From the NCBI GenBank assembly GCA_016717265.1, contig JADKFX010000001.1, positions 3,112,501 to 3,176,500 of the forward strand: 64,000 nucleotides of DNA, in the 5' to 3' direction. Below the pieces are notes generated by a model. That model was given only the letters and a program-made list of their open reading frames with translations, had not been told where the DNA came from and ran no database searches. Made by a program: the position numbers and the translations under genes. The stretch comes from Saprospiraceae bacterium. GTDB lineage: Bacteria; Bacteroidota; Bacteroidia; Chitinophagales; Saprospiraceae. How positions within the stretch are numbered: position 1 is the first letter of the stretch; each line of letters opens with the position of its first letter. Shown piece after piece: positions 26,272-34,966 of the stretch.

Positions 26272-27750
26272 ATGGATCAATTTCAAATAATTCTGATTTG
26301 CATTTATACTGCATGTCTTTTATACATTACTGTTTTCTCCATTCTTCAACTTAATTTGTTGAAGGCTTATCGAAAACAAAAAAAGGAAAAAGTATTATTA
26401 CCGCCCCTAAATGATTCAGATGAACACCCCATGGTAACTATTCAGTTACCAATTTATAATGAACTGTATGTCATTGATAGATTGTTAGATAATATCAGTA
26501 AAATGGATTATCCAAAAAATCGAATGGAAATTCAGGTTTTAGATGACTCTACCGATGAAACGGCTGAACATGCTCGTAAAAAAGTTGGTCAATATCAGAA
26601 CCTGGGATTTGACATCCACCATATCCATAGAACGGATCGGAGTGGTTTTAAAGCAGGTGCTTTAAAAGAAGGTACTAAAGTTTGTAAGGGTGATTTTATA
26701 GCTATTTTTGATGCCGACTTCTTACCTGAACCAGACTTTCTTAAAAAGAGTATGCCCTATTTTAATAATCCTAAAGTAGGTGTGGTACAAACGCGTTGGG
26801 AGCATATCAATGAAGATTATTCCTTATTGACGAAATTGCAAGCATTCCAGTTAAATGTTCACTTTACGGTAGAACAAGCTGGACGTTGTGCCGCTGGGCA
26901 TTTTCTCCAATTTAACGGGACTGCTGGTATTTGGCGTAAAACTACCATTGATGAGGCCGGTGGTTGGCAATCTGACACTTTAACAGAAGATCTTGATTTA
27001 AGTTACAGAGCACAGCTGAAGGGGTGGAAAATTCAATATGTTGAAGATATTATTTGTCCTGCAGAATTGCCTGCTGAAATGTATGGTCTAAAATCACAAC
27101 AATTTCGCTGGATGAAAGGTGGGGCAGAAAATTCAAGAAAGTTATTGCCTATAATTTTAAAATCAGATCTTCCATTTTCTACAAAATTTCATGCGATTAT
27201 GCATCTGATAAGCAGTGGCATTTTTCTAATGATCTTTTGGGTCGCTTTAATTAGTGTTCCAGTACTTTACTCTATGGATAATATGGAATTAAAAGCAACT
27301 TTTTTAGGCTTTTGTTTATTGGGTACTTTATCGGTTATGTCTGTTTTTTATGAGGCCAATAACATGATGTGCTGGAAAGAAAAACATGTAAAAAATAGAT
27401 TTCTTCGTTTTTTAACATTGTTTCCAACATTTATGGCAATATCGATGGGCTTTAGCTTTCATAATAGCATCGCTGTTCTGGAAGGATACTCTGGTAAAAA
27501 ATCAGCATTTATTCGAACTCCAAAATTCAATTTAACAACTTTAAAAGATAATATTTTACAAAATAGTTATTTGGTTCAAAAAATTACCATGAGAACCTGG
27601 GTAGAAGCATTTATTTGCCTCTATTTTATTTTTGCAATTGCTATGGGAATTTATATTGAATATTATTCATTTTTACTATTCCATGTGTTATTGATGTTTG
27701 GATTCGGTTTAAATTTTTATTATTCTGTTAGGCATCTCAGTTTTAAATAA
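26272..27750 (+). CDS. Membrane-bound processive glycosyltransferase family 2 (cellulose-synthase-like)
   Basis: A 492-residue inner-membrane enzyme with an N-terminal helix (5-27), a cytoplasmic GT-A domain (about 50-290) and three to four C-terminal helices. All four signature elements of processive beta-glycosyltransferases are visible: Asp91-Asp92 (QVLDDSTDE), DAD at 147-149, TED at 238-240 and QQFRW at 276-280. Members make beta-glucan, N-acetylglucosamine polymers or glycolipids; the sugar cannot be read here. There is no PilZ domain and no Bcs partner. It sits 67 bases after the DPM1-like gene and 23 before a GT-C-like gene. Confidence 0.9.
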   Translation: MDQFQIILICIYTACLLYITVFSILQLNLLKAYRKQKKEKVLLPPLNDSDEHPMVTIQLPIYNELYVIDRLLDNISKMDYPKNRMEIQVLDDSTDETAEHARKKVGQYQNLGFDIHHIHRTDRSGFKAGALKEGTKVCKGDFIAIFDADFLPEPDFLKKSMPYFNNPKVGVVQTRWEHINEDYSLLTKLQAFQLNVHFTVEQAGRCAAGHFLQFNGTAGIWRKTTIDEAGGWQSDTLTEDLDLSYRAQLKGWKIQYVEDIICPAELPAEMYGLKSQQFRWMKGGAENSRKLLPIILKSDLPFSTKFHAIMHLISSGIFLMIFWVALISVPVLYSMDNMELKATFLGFCLLGTLSVMSVFYEANNMMCWKEKHVKNRFLRFLTLFPTFMAISMGFSFHNSIAVLEGYSGKKSAFIRTPKFNLTTLKDNILQNSYLVQKITMRTWVEAFICLYFIFAIAMGIYIEYYSFLLFHVLLMFGFGLNFYYSVRHLSFK

Positions 27751-27773
27751 TCTGACGCTCGATAAATGGAGTT

Positions 27774-29138
27774 ATGAATCTTAGGAAATCTACATTTCCT
27801 ATAATGATTTTTGCTTATGCAGGTTCGATCATTTACCTGAGTTATTATTCTGTCCAAGACTCCTTGGTCTCTATATTGATGCCAGGTTTCATTGCATCTA
27901 TTAGTTTTTACATATTGTATTCTAGACAACTACAAGAACAGACAACGTTCCGGTTTATACAGTTTATAATCCTTATAAAACTGACACTTATCTTTGCAAT
28001 TCCAAATCTTTCAAATGATTTCTATAGATTCTGGTGGGATGGTTACTTGAGCTCCCATGGCATTAATCCATATTTATGGACTCCTGCAGAAATATTAATT
28101 CAATACCATTCTCAGCATTTAGGAGATGCTTTGCAAGCTCAATATAATCAGCTTAACTCACCGGAGTATCATACCGTTTATCCTCTATTAAGTCAATTGA
28201 TATTCTGCATAAGTGCAAAAATCGCAGGGACTCATTTGCATATTTTTAGTATTATTTTAAAACTATTTGTACTCATAGCGGATCTTGGAATTCTGTTTTT
28301 TAGTATTAAAATATTAAGGCAGCTAAAGCGTCCTCTAAAATATATCCTCTTGTTTTTTGGGAATCCACTTTGCATAATGGAACTCAATAACAATTTGCAT
28401 TTTGAAGTATTTCTAATACTATTTCTAGCTTTGAGTATATACTATACGCTTCATAGCAAAGTATTTCTGAGCGGTTTATCCATTGGATTTTCTTTTATTT
28501 CAAAGCTGACTTCGCTTTTATTATTACCACTATTTATTCAATGGCCTTTCTTTAAAAAATATAATATTTTAATAATAATTGGCTTCCTATTTCCTACACT
28601 GTTATTTATAGCTTATTTAATTCCTGGTCTTTATGGTTATCAAAAAAGCATGGGATTGTATTTTCATCAATTTGAATTTAACTCCTTGCTATACGGACCT
28701 ATTTCCAATTACTTTGATATTCATAAATGGTATTTGCTAAAACCAAAAATAGGAATCTATTTAATGTCCATTTTTCTATTAATTTATAGTGTCATTTTGA
28801 CTTATAATTGGGTATCTAATAAAAGTTTTTTTTCATTTAAACATGCTTGGTTGATTCTATTTTTTTATTTGATTTTTAGTTCCACTGTGCACCCTTGGTA
28901 TATTACCCCGATTCTCTTTTTGAGTTGCTTTGTATTTCCACTTTCCAGTTTCGCCTGGAGTTTTCTGATTCTTTTTTCATATGCCAGATATGATTCATAT
29001 TTTATAAATTATGAGCCAATATTGCTTTATTTAGAATATACCATTGTCTTGATATTGCTAATTTATGAACTTCATAAGCAGCAACATAAGAACATGCAGA
29101 ATGAATTCGACATTAAAAATACTGCACACTTGCAATAG
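27774..29138 (+). CDS. Polytopic GT-C-type glycosyltransferase (mannosyltransferase-like)
   Basis: A 454-residue protein with about 10-12 predicted membrane helices. The first large loop has NDFYRFWWDGYLSSHGINPY (residues 81-100). It matches the pattern DxxRYxWDG...GxNPY of polyprenyl-phosphate-dependent hexosyltransferases that work outside the membrane; Asp82 is the candidate base. Such enzymes use lipid-linked sugars made by DPM1-like synthases, which fits the gene at 25506. The final segment is charged. A strong terminator follows. Confidence 0.8.
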   Translation: MNLRKSTFPIMIFAYAGSIIYLSYYSVQDSLVSILMPGFIASISFYILYSRQLQEQTTFRFIQFIILIKLTLIFAIPNLSNDFYRFWWDGYLSSHGINPYLWTPAEILIQYHSQHLGDALQAQYNQLNSPEYHTVYPLLSQLIFCISAKIAGTHLHIFSIILKLFVLIADLGILFFSIKILRQLKRPLKYILLFFGNPLCIMELNNNLHFEVFLILFLALSIYYTLHSKVFLSGLSIGFSFISKLTSLLLLPLFIQWPFFKKYNILIIIGFLFPTLLFIAYLIPGLYGYQKSMGLYFHQFEFNSLLYGPISNYFDIHKWYLLKPKIGIYLMSIFLLIYSVILTYNWVSNKSFFSFKHAWLILFFYLIFSSTVHPWYITPILFLSCFVFPLSSFAWSFLILFSYARYDSYFINYEPILLYLEYTIVLILLIYELHKQQHKNMQNEFDIKNTAHLQ

Positions 29139-29300
29139 CATTTGACTCGTTTTGCCTTACATCGAATTTTAGAGAAATACAGTGTTCCTTTCCAAGAATT
29201 GGCATTTTTATCAAAGTTAAAGAAGCCATTTATATTTAATGGTCGGCCATAAATGGCAATGGATTAACTTTATTTATGGATGGCTACTTAATATAAAAAT

Positions 29301-29338
29301 AAAAGGCTGCTTTAATCAAAAAGCAGCCTTTTATTTTT
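29301..29338. terminator. Strong bidirectional terminator
   Basis: AAAAGGCTGCTTT (29301-29313) pairs perfectly with AAAGCAGCCTTTT (29320-29332) around a 6-base loop, with A-rich and T-rich flanks on either side. It serves both the plus-strand glycosyltransferase gene and the minus-strand gldKLMN unit. A second inverted repeat, GCCATTTAT/ATAAATGGC, lies at 29225-29257. Confidence 0.85.
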
Positions 29339-29355
29339 AAGAATAAGCTTCAGAA

Positions 29356-30225
29356 TTAATAAGTCCAAAGATCATGTTCTCTATTTAATATTTCATTTTT
29401 AATCTTTTCTGATTCCAATAATAATTTAACACCATCATTTTCACCTTTAAAGATATCTGTCAAACGATTATCCTGTACGTTTGATTCTTTAATAATATAG
29501 CTAGAGAAAAAACGCTCATCAAATACATCTGCCCAAGTACCAGGTGCTGCATCATTTTGATCGTTAAATACTTTTTCACGAGCTAATAACTTACGTGCTT
29601 CTGGATAATAAATCCAAAACATAGGTAAGGTATATTTCAAAAGTCCAGCATCATCATACTCATCTTTAATAGGCGCTATTCCTAACAACCTACATTCCAA
29701 GCGAGATGTTTGTTTATTGAAATACCACATTTCCTTTATACGATATGTTTTAATATCATTAAAGTTGATATCAGATTTACGTATTTGAACGGTTTCAACA
29801 TAGGTATCAGGATCCATTACTACAACAGTATCTACCCGGTGCAATAATTTATCTAACTGTTCGCCAGTTACAAACTTTTTAAAATTGTCTTCATTGAAGA
29901 TTTTAATATCTCCATTTTCAGCAGCTTGAATCAGAATTTGGAAGAATGGTCTTACAGGATAGACGAAGGGCAAATTCATTTTCTCTCTCACATCAATGAC
30001 TCTCCAGATCCTTTTATCCCAAACGATATCAGCTTCCCGAATCGGTTGGTAATCCAATATTCGTTGGTCCTTTATTAAAGAACGATCAACAATATCGTCA
30101 AGGTAGCCGGAATCCTCTTCTTCTTCACTAGCTTCCGTTTTTTCTTCTTCTGTCTGTGCTATTAAATTGATATTAAGCACTGTAAAAAGCAAGAACACTA
30201 AAAATGAAATCCTGAACTTATACAT
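29356..30225 (-). CDS. gldN: Gliding motility / type IX secretion protein GldN
   Basis: A 289-residue periplasmic protein. A signal peptide (1-23, ending INLIAQ) is followed by an acidic stretch and then the GldN/PorN core: SLIKDQRILDYQPIREADIVWDKRIWRVID, TVVVMDPDTYVETV, and YRIKEMWYFNKQTSRLECRLLGIAPI. GldN/PorN binds GldK in the large ring under the outer membrane that is needed for T9SS export. It is last in gldK-gldL-gldM-gldN, 12 bases after gldM. A bidirectional terminator lies just beyond. Confidence 0.96.
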   Translation of the reverse strand: MYKFRISFLVFLLFTVLNINLIAQTEEEKTEASEEEEDSGYLDDIVDRSLIKDQRILDYQPIREADIVWDKRIWRVIDVREKMNLPFVYPVRPFFQILIQAAENGDIKIFNEDNFKKFVTGEQLDKLLHRVDTVVVMDPDTYVETVQIRKSDINFNDIKTYRIKEMWYFNKQTSRLECRLLGIAPIKDEYDDAGLLKYTLPMFWIYYPEARKLLAREKVFNDQNDAAPGTWADVFDERFFSSYIIKESNVQDNRLTDIFKGENDGVKLLLESEKIKNEILNREHDLWTY

Positions 30226-30237
30226 GAATCAAAATTT

Positions 30238-31809
30238 TTATTTAATTTGAAATGACATATCACCAAGATCACGAGCTGCAACATCTCCAGGACATCTCCC
30301 TTTAATACCTTCAAACAAGTAACGATCACCAGGTTTTGCTGAATTGATCAACGTAATAGCCTGAGGTGAAAAACGCCCACCTGTGTTAGCTACGATCTGT
30401 GCATCTTGTCTAGGTGCAACCCTTACCACATTATATGCTTGAATTTGACATTTTGCATCAAATTCAAAACCTTCTAATACAGGAATTACACCAGCTTGTG
30501 CTTTAAAAACTCCATTTGCCATTGCACCACCTCGTTTATCACTTAGCATAGGTACCGGAGTTGGAATTCTTTTCACACGAAACTTAAAAGAAGTAGCTTG
30601 TAAGCCACCACCACTTAAAGTAATATTTGCCTCACCTGGAGCACTAACGGTTGCAACATACTTGCCAGTGCCTTGCTTAGCCAGATTGATACCACCACCT
30701 GTTGCAGCAACATTTAATTGTGCAGATGGAATACCTGCAGCAGAAATTGCAACTGGGTTTTCAACACCGATATAGAATACGTTCATTTTTTCAGCAGCAA
30801 CGTTACAAGAACGTTCTCCAACTTCAAATTCGAATTCTTTACGATAGGTATCTGTTTTTTGTGTAACTGGATTTGTTACAGAAGCAACTGCAGTATATTT
30901 TTTTATACCAACATCCCCTGGAACTGTTCTCCAAAGAGCTTCACCCTCATTATTAACCGCTAAGCCTGTACCATTTACAGAAAGGCTAACCTTTGTATTC
31001 GTAGATTTTGAGGTTGACGCAGCTAATGAAATCGCGGTTTCAAAGGGCTCTCCTTTAATTACATAATTCTTCTTAGGTGAAGAAATTACAGTGAATTTAT
31101 CTAAAACGACGTCTTCACCACCCAATCTTTTGCTAAAATGATTCAAAACTGCATTCTCTGAAGCTTTGGCATCATTAATAAATTTTGTAAAAATTGGTTG
31201 GCAAGCACCTAATGGCATCATTTTAAAAGTAAACTCTTCCCAGCTCTTTTTGTTTTTTGAATGTCTCCAAGTTTCGTCATCTATACTTAAAGCAATTTCA
31301 TTTTCCATTGATGTTCTAACGGTATCATCAATCAATGAAAGAAATTTACCTCTATACTCTAAAATTTTATTTTTAAGCTCGAGACCTCTTCCACCATTTA
31401 CCATGATTCTCGTGGTAACATCTTTGTTTTTCTTTCCTTTCATATCTTTATGATCGCCAACGACCACATAATCGCCTTCATCTACGGAGCCGTTCATATT
31501 GCCAGACTTATCTATAAGGTCATCAACAACACTTTTAATATATGCTGCAAATTCATCTCCGTATTGAACTGCTAATGGTGCCCTTTCTGAAAATCTTGCA
31601 AATTCTGGTTTAGCTAAGGCTCTTTTCTTAATTGATTCAGGTAATGCGCCATTGGATTGATCCAAAGAAGCATTGGATTGTTCCAAGCCCTTATTTACCA
31701 GCTTGAATGCATTGAAAATCTCCGCAGAAACGTTCAATGCCAGAAGCGCTGTAAGTACCAGATACATGATGTTAATCATGAGCTGGCGCGGCTGCTTAGG
31801 AATTGACAT
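30238..31809 (-). CDS. gldM: Type IX secretion motor subunit GldM
   Basis: A 523-residue protein with one membrane helix near the N-terminus (about 10-30, MINIMYLVLTALLALNVSAEIF) preceded by Arg8, then a long periplasmic part. The repeated beta-domains follow the GldM pattern: helical D1 region to about 220, then Ig-like domains, for example FTVISSPKKNYVIKGEPFE and MNVFYIGVENPVAISAAG. With GldL it forms the proton-driven rotary motor that powers secretion and gliding. The length is normal. It lies 47 bases after gldL and 12 before gldN. Confidence 0.97.
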   Translation of the reverse strand: MSIPKQPRQLMINIMYLVLTALLALNVSAEIFNAFKLVNKGLEQSNASLDQSNGALPESIKKRALAKPEFARFSERAPLAVQYGDEFAAYIKSVVDDLIDKSGNMNGSVDEGDYVVVGDHKDMKGKKNKDVTTRIMVNGGRGLELKNKILEYRGKFLSLIDDTVRTSMENEIALSIDDETWRHSKNKKSWEEFTFKMMPLGACQPIFTKFINDAKASENAVLNHFSKRLGGEDVVLDKFTVISSPKKNYVIKGEPFETAISLAASTSKSTNTKVSLSVNGTGLAVNNEGEALWRTVPGDVGIKKYTAVASVTNPVTQKTDTYRKEFEFEVGERSCNVAAEKMNVFYIGVENPVAISAAGIPSAQLNVAATGGGINLAKQGTGKYVATVSAPGEANITLSGGGLQATSFKFRVKRIPTPVPMLSDKRGGAMANGVFKAQAGVIPVLEGFEFDAKCQIQAYNVVRVAPRQDAQIVANTGGRFSPQAITLINSAKPGDRYLFEGIKGRCPGDVAARDLGDMSFQIK

Positions 31810-31856
31810 ATTTTATTCTATTTATTGGTTATATAAATTAGATTTCTAAATAATAA

Positions 31857-32444
31857 TTAATGACCACCCATATTCTTGTAAGCAGAAAGAATATTTCCGT
31901 ATACAGAATTTAGATTTGTCAAATTTTTGTTTAAAGCAGCAACCTGATCTTTATAATTTTTTGTGTCTTCTAAAGATGCACTCATTTCAGACATTGCATC
32001 ATTTAAACGAGCATAAAAGTTACCCATTGCTTTTACTTGATCGCTTGTTTTACTAAAATCAACTTCTTGTAATGCTTTTAAAGAACCCAAACTTTTTGAC
32101 ATAATTTGTAATTCTGAAAGCATTCCTCCTAATTGGTTTTCAACTACTTCTCCATTTGCTGGACGGGAACCACCTTTCATGGGTCCTTCTGTTAACGGAT
32201 TAATTCTTGATTCAGCTTCACCTAATCCTGGGTATAATTTATCCCAATAATAATCTTTATCTGGTGGAATAACCCCAAGTACGAAGAATAAGATAGCTTC
32301 TGTTACCAGACCTGCAGTAATCATAGCATCTCCTCCTTCCCAGGACATGATTTTATATAATGCACCCAACATAACGACAGATGCACCAACACCGATCACC
32401 AAATTTTTAAGGTATTTAAACCAATTTTGTTTGTAAATAGCCAT
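31857..32444 (-). CDS. gldL: Type IX secretion motor subunit GldL
   Basis: A 195-residue inner-membrane protein with two helices (about 13-32 and 40-59) and a cytoplasmic tail with coiled-coil propensity (MSKSLGSLKALQEV onwards). Glu49 in the second helix (GLVTEAILFF) is at the position of the buried glutamate, from memory essential in Flavobacterium GldL, that couples proton flow to rotation. The helix 1 to helix 2 loop has MSWEGGDAM. It forms the motor core with GldM. It follows gldK by 102 bases. Confidence 0.96.
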   Translation of the reverse strand: MAIYKQNWFKYLKNLVIGVGASVVMLGALYKIMSWEGGDAMITAGLVTEAILFFVLGVIPPDKDYYWDKLYPGLGEAESRINPLTEGPMKGGSRPANGEVVENQLGGMLSELQIMSKSLGSLKALQEVDFSKTSDQVKAMGNFYARLNDAMSEMSASLEDTKNYKDQVAALNKNLTNLNSVYGNILSAYKNMGGH

Positions 32445-32546
32445 TGTTGAAATTTTTTTATGAGTTTAGAGAAAATTGTTTGTGAATAATAATATAGATG
32501 ACAGAAAGATTTTCATCTTTCCCCCACCTTTAATGAACATCATTTA

Positions 32547-33788
32547 TTATCTGAAATCATTCTCGGATCTACCCAAGAATGCTAATACACAACGGAATCC
32601 TATATAAGATTTAGAAGTATCCTGAAATTCCCAGTTACGAGTACTTGTATGCAAATAATATGCAACGTCTTTCCAGGAACCACCGCGAATTACTTTTCTT
32701 TTATAAGATTCTGGGTCTTCTGCTTTCGCATCGTATTTGATATCAGGATTCTGATCATGCATTATAATATGTGCATTATCAGAATACGCTGATTCCGTCC
32801 ACTCTGCTACGTTACCGGACATATTATAGAGCCCATATTCATTTGGGAAATAGGCATCTCCTTTTACTGTATAATAACCGCCATCTTCAGGATAGTTTCC
32901 ACGACCTGGTTTGAAATTGGCAAGTAAACATCCTTTTGCATTTCTTGGATAATACGCACCCCACGGAAATGGAGCTTGTTCTCTTCCACCTCTAGCTGCC
33001 CATTCCCATTCATGTTCTGTTGGCAATCTGAATTCTTCAGAATTTGGTTCTTCCTCTGCTTTGAATTTATTCCATATAGAAGTTCTCCAATAACAGAATG
33101 CACGACCTTGTTTCCAGGTAATACCTACAACTGGATAGTCATCATAAGCAGGATGGCTAAAATAGTTCCGAGTCATCGGTTCATTATAAGAATATGCAAA
33201 GTCTCTTACCCAGCATAAGGTATCCGGATAAATATTCGTTTTTTCCTTATTGATTATTGCAGATCGTTTTATATCCCTCACATGTGCAGCTTTTTGCCAA
33301 TCTTTCCATTCCCATTCATAAACAAATTTACGGGAATCCAGTTCTTTCACTCCTTTATAGGCATCTGCACCTTGGAAATATAAGTCATTCAGGGTTTCGT
33401 CTTCCCAATCTATTTCTTGTTCCCAGTCAACTTCTTCCGTTTGACCATCTTCTCCTTCCACAAAATGACCTAAAGCTTTATGTGCTAATTCATCCTTAAC
33501 AAAATACACAAATTGCCGATATTCGTTATTTGTGATTTCGGTGTCATCCATAAAAAAGCCTGAAATAGAAATGGATTTTTGTGGTTGGACCATGGTATTA
33601 AAGAAATCCTGGTCACTCTGGCCAATCGTTAAGGTGCCACTGGGCACATAAACCATCCCATAAGGATTAATACCTCCCCACTTGGGACGGTCAATAACAC
33701 CTGTTACCTGACCTTCTTGCTTATTCTTGCCGCAGGATGCCATTAATAATAGCATTAACGCCGCAAGATAGAGATTCAATTTTCTCAT
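32547..33788 (-). CDS. gldK: Type IX secretion ring lipoprotein GldK
   Basis: A 413-residue outer-membrane lipoprotein with lipobox MASC (Cys19). It contains a formylglycine-generating-enzyme-like (SUMF1) fold: GMVYVPSGTLTIGQSDQD, SISGFFMDDTEITNNEYRQF, FRLPTEHEWEWAARGG, GLYNMSGNVAEWTESAY and KVIRGGSWKD. In GldK this fold is structural and forms the ring with GldN. An acidic insert (about 110-165) separates the first strands. It starts the gldKLMN unit, 203 bases after porP. A near-consensus box (TATATTTA, 33831-33838 on this strand) lies upstream. Confidence 0.96.
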   Translation of the reverse strand: MRKLNLYLAALMLLLMASCGKNKQEGQVTGVIDRPKWGGINPYGMVYVPSGTLTIGQSDQDFFNTMVQPQKSISISGFFMDDTEITNNEYRQFVYFVKDELAHKALGHFVEGEDGQTEEVDWEQEIDWEDETLNDLYFQGADAYKGVKELDSRKFVYEWEWKDWQKAAHVRDIKRSAIINKEKTNIYPDTLCWVRDFAYSYNEPMTRNYFSHPAYDDYPVVGITWKQGRAFCYWRTSIWNKFKAEEEPNSEEFRLPTEHEWEWAARGGREQAPFPWGAYYPRNAKGCLLANFKPGRGNYPEDGGYYTVKGDAYFPNEYGLYNMSGNVAEWTESAYSDNAHIIMHDQNPDIKYDAKAEDPESYKRKVIRGGSWKDVAYYLHTSTRNWEFQDTSKSYIGFRCVLAFLGRSENDFR

Positions 33789-33991
33789 CTTTATTGAAAT
33801 TTACCTACTTTGTCTTTATAAAAAGTGGCGTAAATATAAGACATAAAAAAAAGTTTTACTAATTTTTTTTTTTGCCGAATATTTTTTGCCCTACTGTTAA
33901 CAATGCGAACTCTATTTGTCTGGTAAATATTGTATTACAATTAAATCTTTTTTAGATTGTATCAATTTTCTACCCTGCAAAACTATTAAAT

Positions 33992-34966
33992 TCAATCAGA
34001 ATATCTAGGACTATGTATTATTTTAGGAGCTTTTCCTAATCCAAATGCTCTCCCAAAGTTATAAAAAATTCCTAACTCTTGACTTCCCCCATTTAATTGC
34101 TGTGGAATTGAACCCATATAAAACTCATGGCCATATGCCATTTTAAGCTGTTTACTCAATGAAAATCCAAAAGAAACGCCTAAAGATTCAAAGGAATTAC
34201 CATTGTAACCTCTTACATGTACACCTCCAAAAATGTTGCCATTATATTCAAACCCTGAAAAAAAATCAATTTGACTTTGTTTGAAATCTGATAGAACCAC
34301 AATTTGCTCTATAAAATTTATTGAAAACCAGTCAAATTGAGCTCCCATGAATCCTTTGACTGTCCTATTGTTTTGCCAGGGAAAAACCATTTCATCCTTT
34401 TTGGATTCTAAAAGCTTTTCAATCGCAATTCCCAATTCAAATGGACCCCGTTGAACAAAACATGAAAGTCCAAGATCCATTAGGTTTATGCTTCCATTCA
34501 AATTAGAAATTTGATTATCCTTATGATCTAAATTTCCACCTTGATATTCTCCTTGTGGAGTTCTTACTGCATTCGAATTTAAACTAAACCAATAAAATTC
34601 TGATTGCAATCCAATGGAAACTAACCAAGTACTTGATTTCCAAACTTTATTTATACTTGGCTTAACATAATGATTTTTTTGGATGCCTAATTTATCTTGT
34701 CCAAATGTAATTCCCATTCCACTTCCAAACCGATATAATGGACAATTAAATGAAATGTCCATAGTTTGAGGATTACCTTCAAAATTTTGCCATTGATTTC
34801 GATAGATCCCAGATGCAAAAAGGGTTCCTTCCAAACCTGCATAGGCCGGGTTAATACGATATTTATCTTTATAAATCAGGGTACTTAATGGAGTTTGTTG
34901 CCCGAACCCCCGCAAAAGGCTGAGTACCAATAAAACGCAACTTAGAATTTGTGGAATCTTATACAA
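33992..34966 (-). CDS. porP: Type IX secretion outer-membrane protein PorP/SprF
   Basis: A 324-residue outer-membrane beta-barrel with a signal peptide (about 1-22, ending LRGFGQ). The family start is visible as YRINPAYAGLEG, then RNQWQNFEGNPQTMDISF, and the tail has the expected FGLGKAP. PorP/SprF proteins anchor the machinery or specific surface adhesins. Its place just before gldK equals the porP-porK-porL-porM-porN order of Porphyromonas, so it is more likely the core PorP than a cargo-specific SprF copy. Its start overlaps the DUF255 gene by 8 bases. Confidence 0.93.
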   Translation of the reverse strand: MYKIPQILSCVLLVLSLLRGFGQQTPLSTLIYKDKYRINPAYAGLEGTLFASGIYRNQWQNFEGNPQTMDISFNCPLYRFGSGMGITFGQDKLGIQKNHYVKPSINKVWKSSTWLVSIGLQSEFYWFSLNSNAVRTPQGEYQGGNLDHKDNQISNLNGSINLMDLGLSCFVQRGPFELGIAIEKLLESKKDEMVFPWQNNRTVKGFMGAQFDWFSINFIEQIVVLSDFKQSQIDFFSGFEYNGNIFGGVHVRGYNGNSFESLGVSFGFSLSKQLKMAYGHEFYMGSIPQQLNGGSQELGIFYNFGRAFGLGKAPKIIHSPRYSD

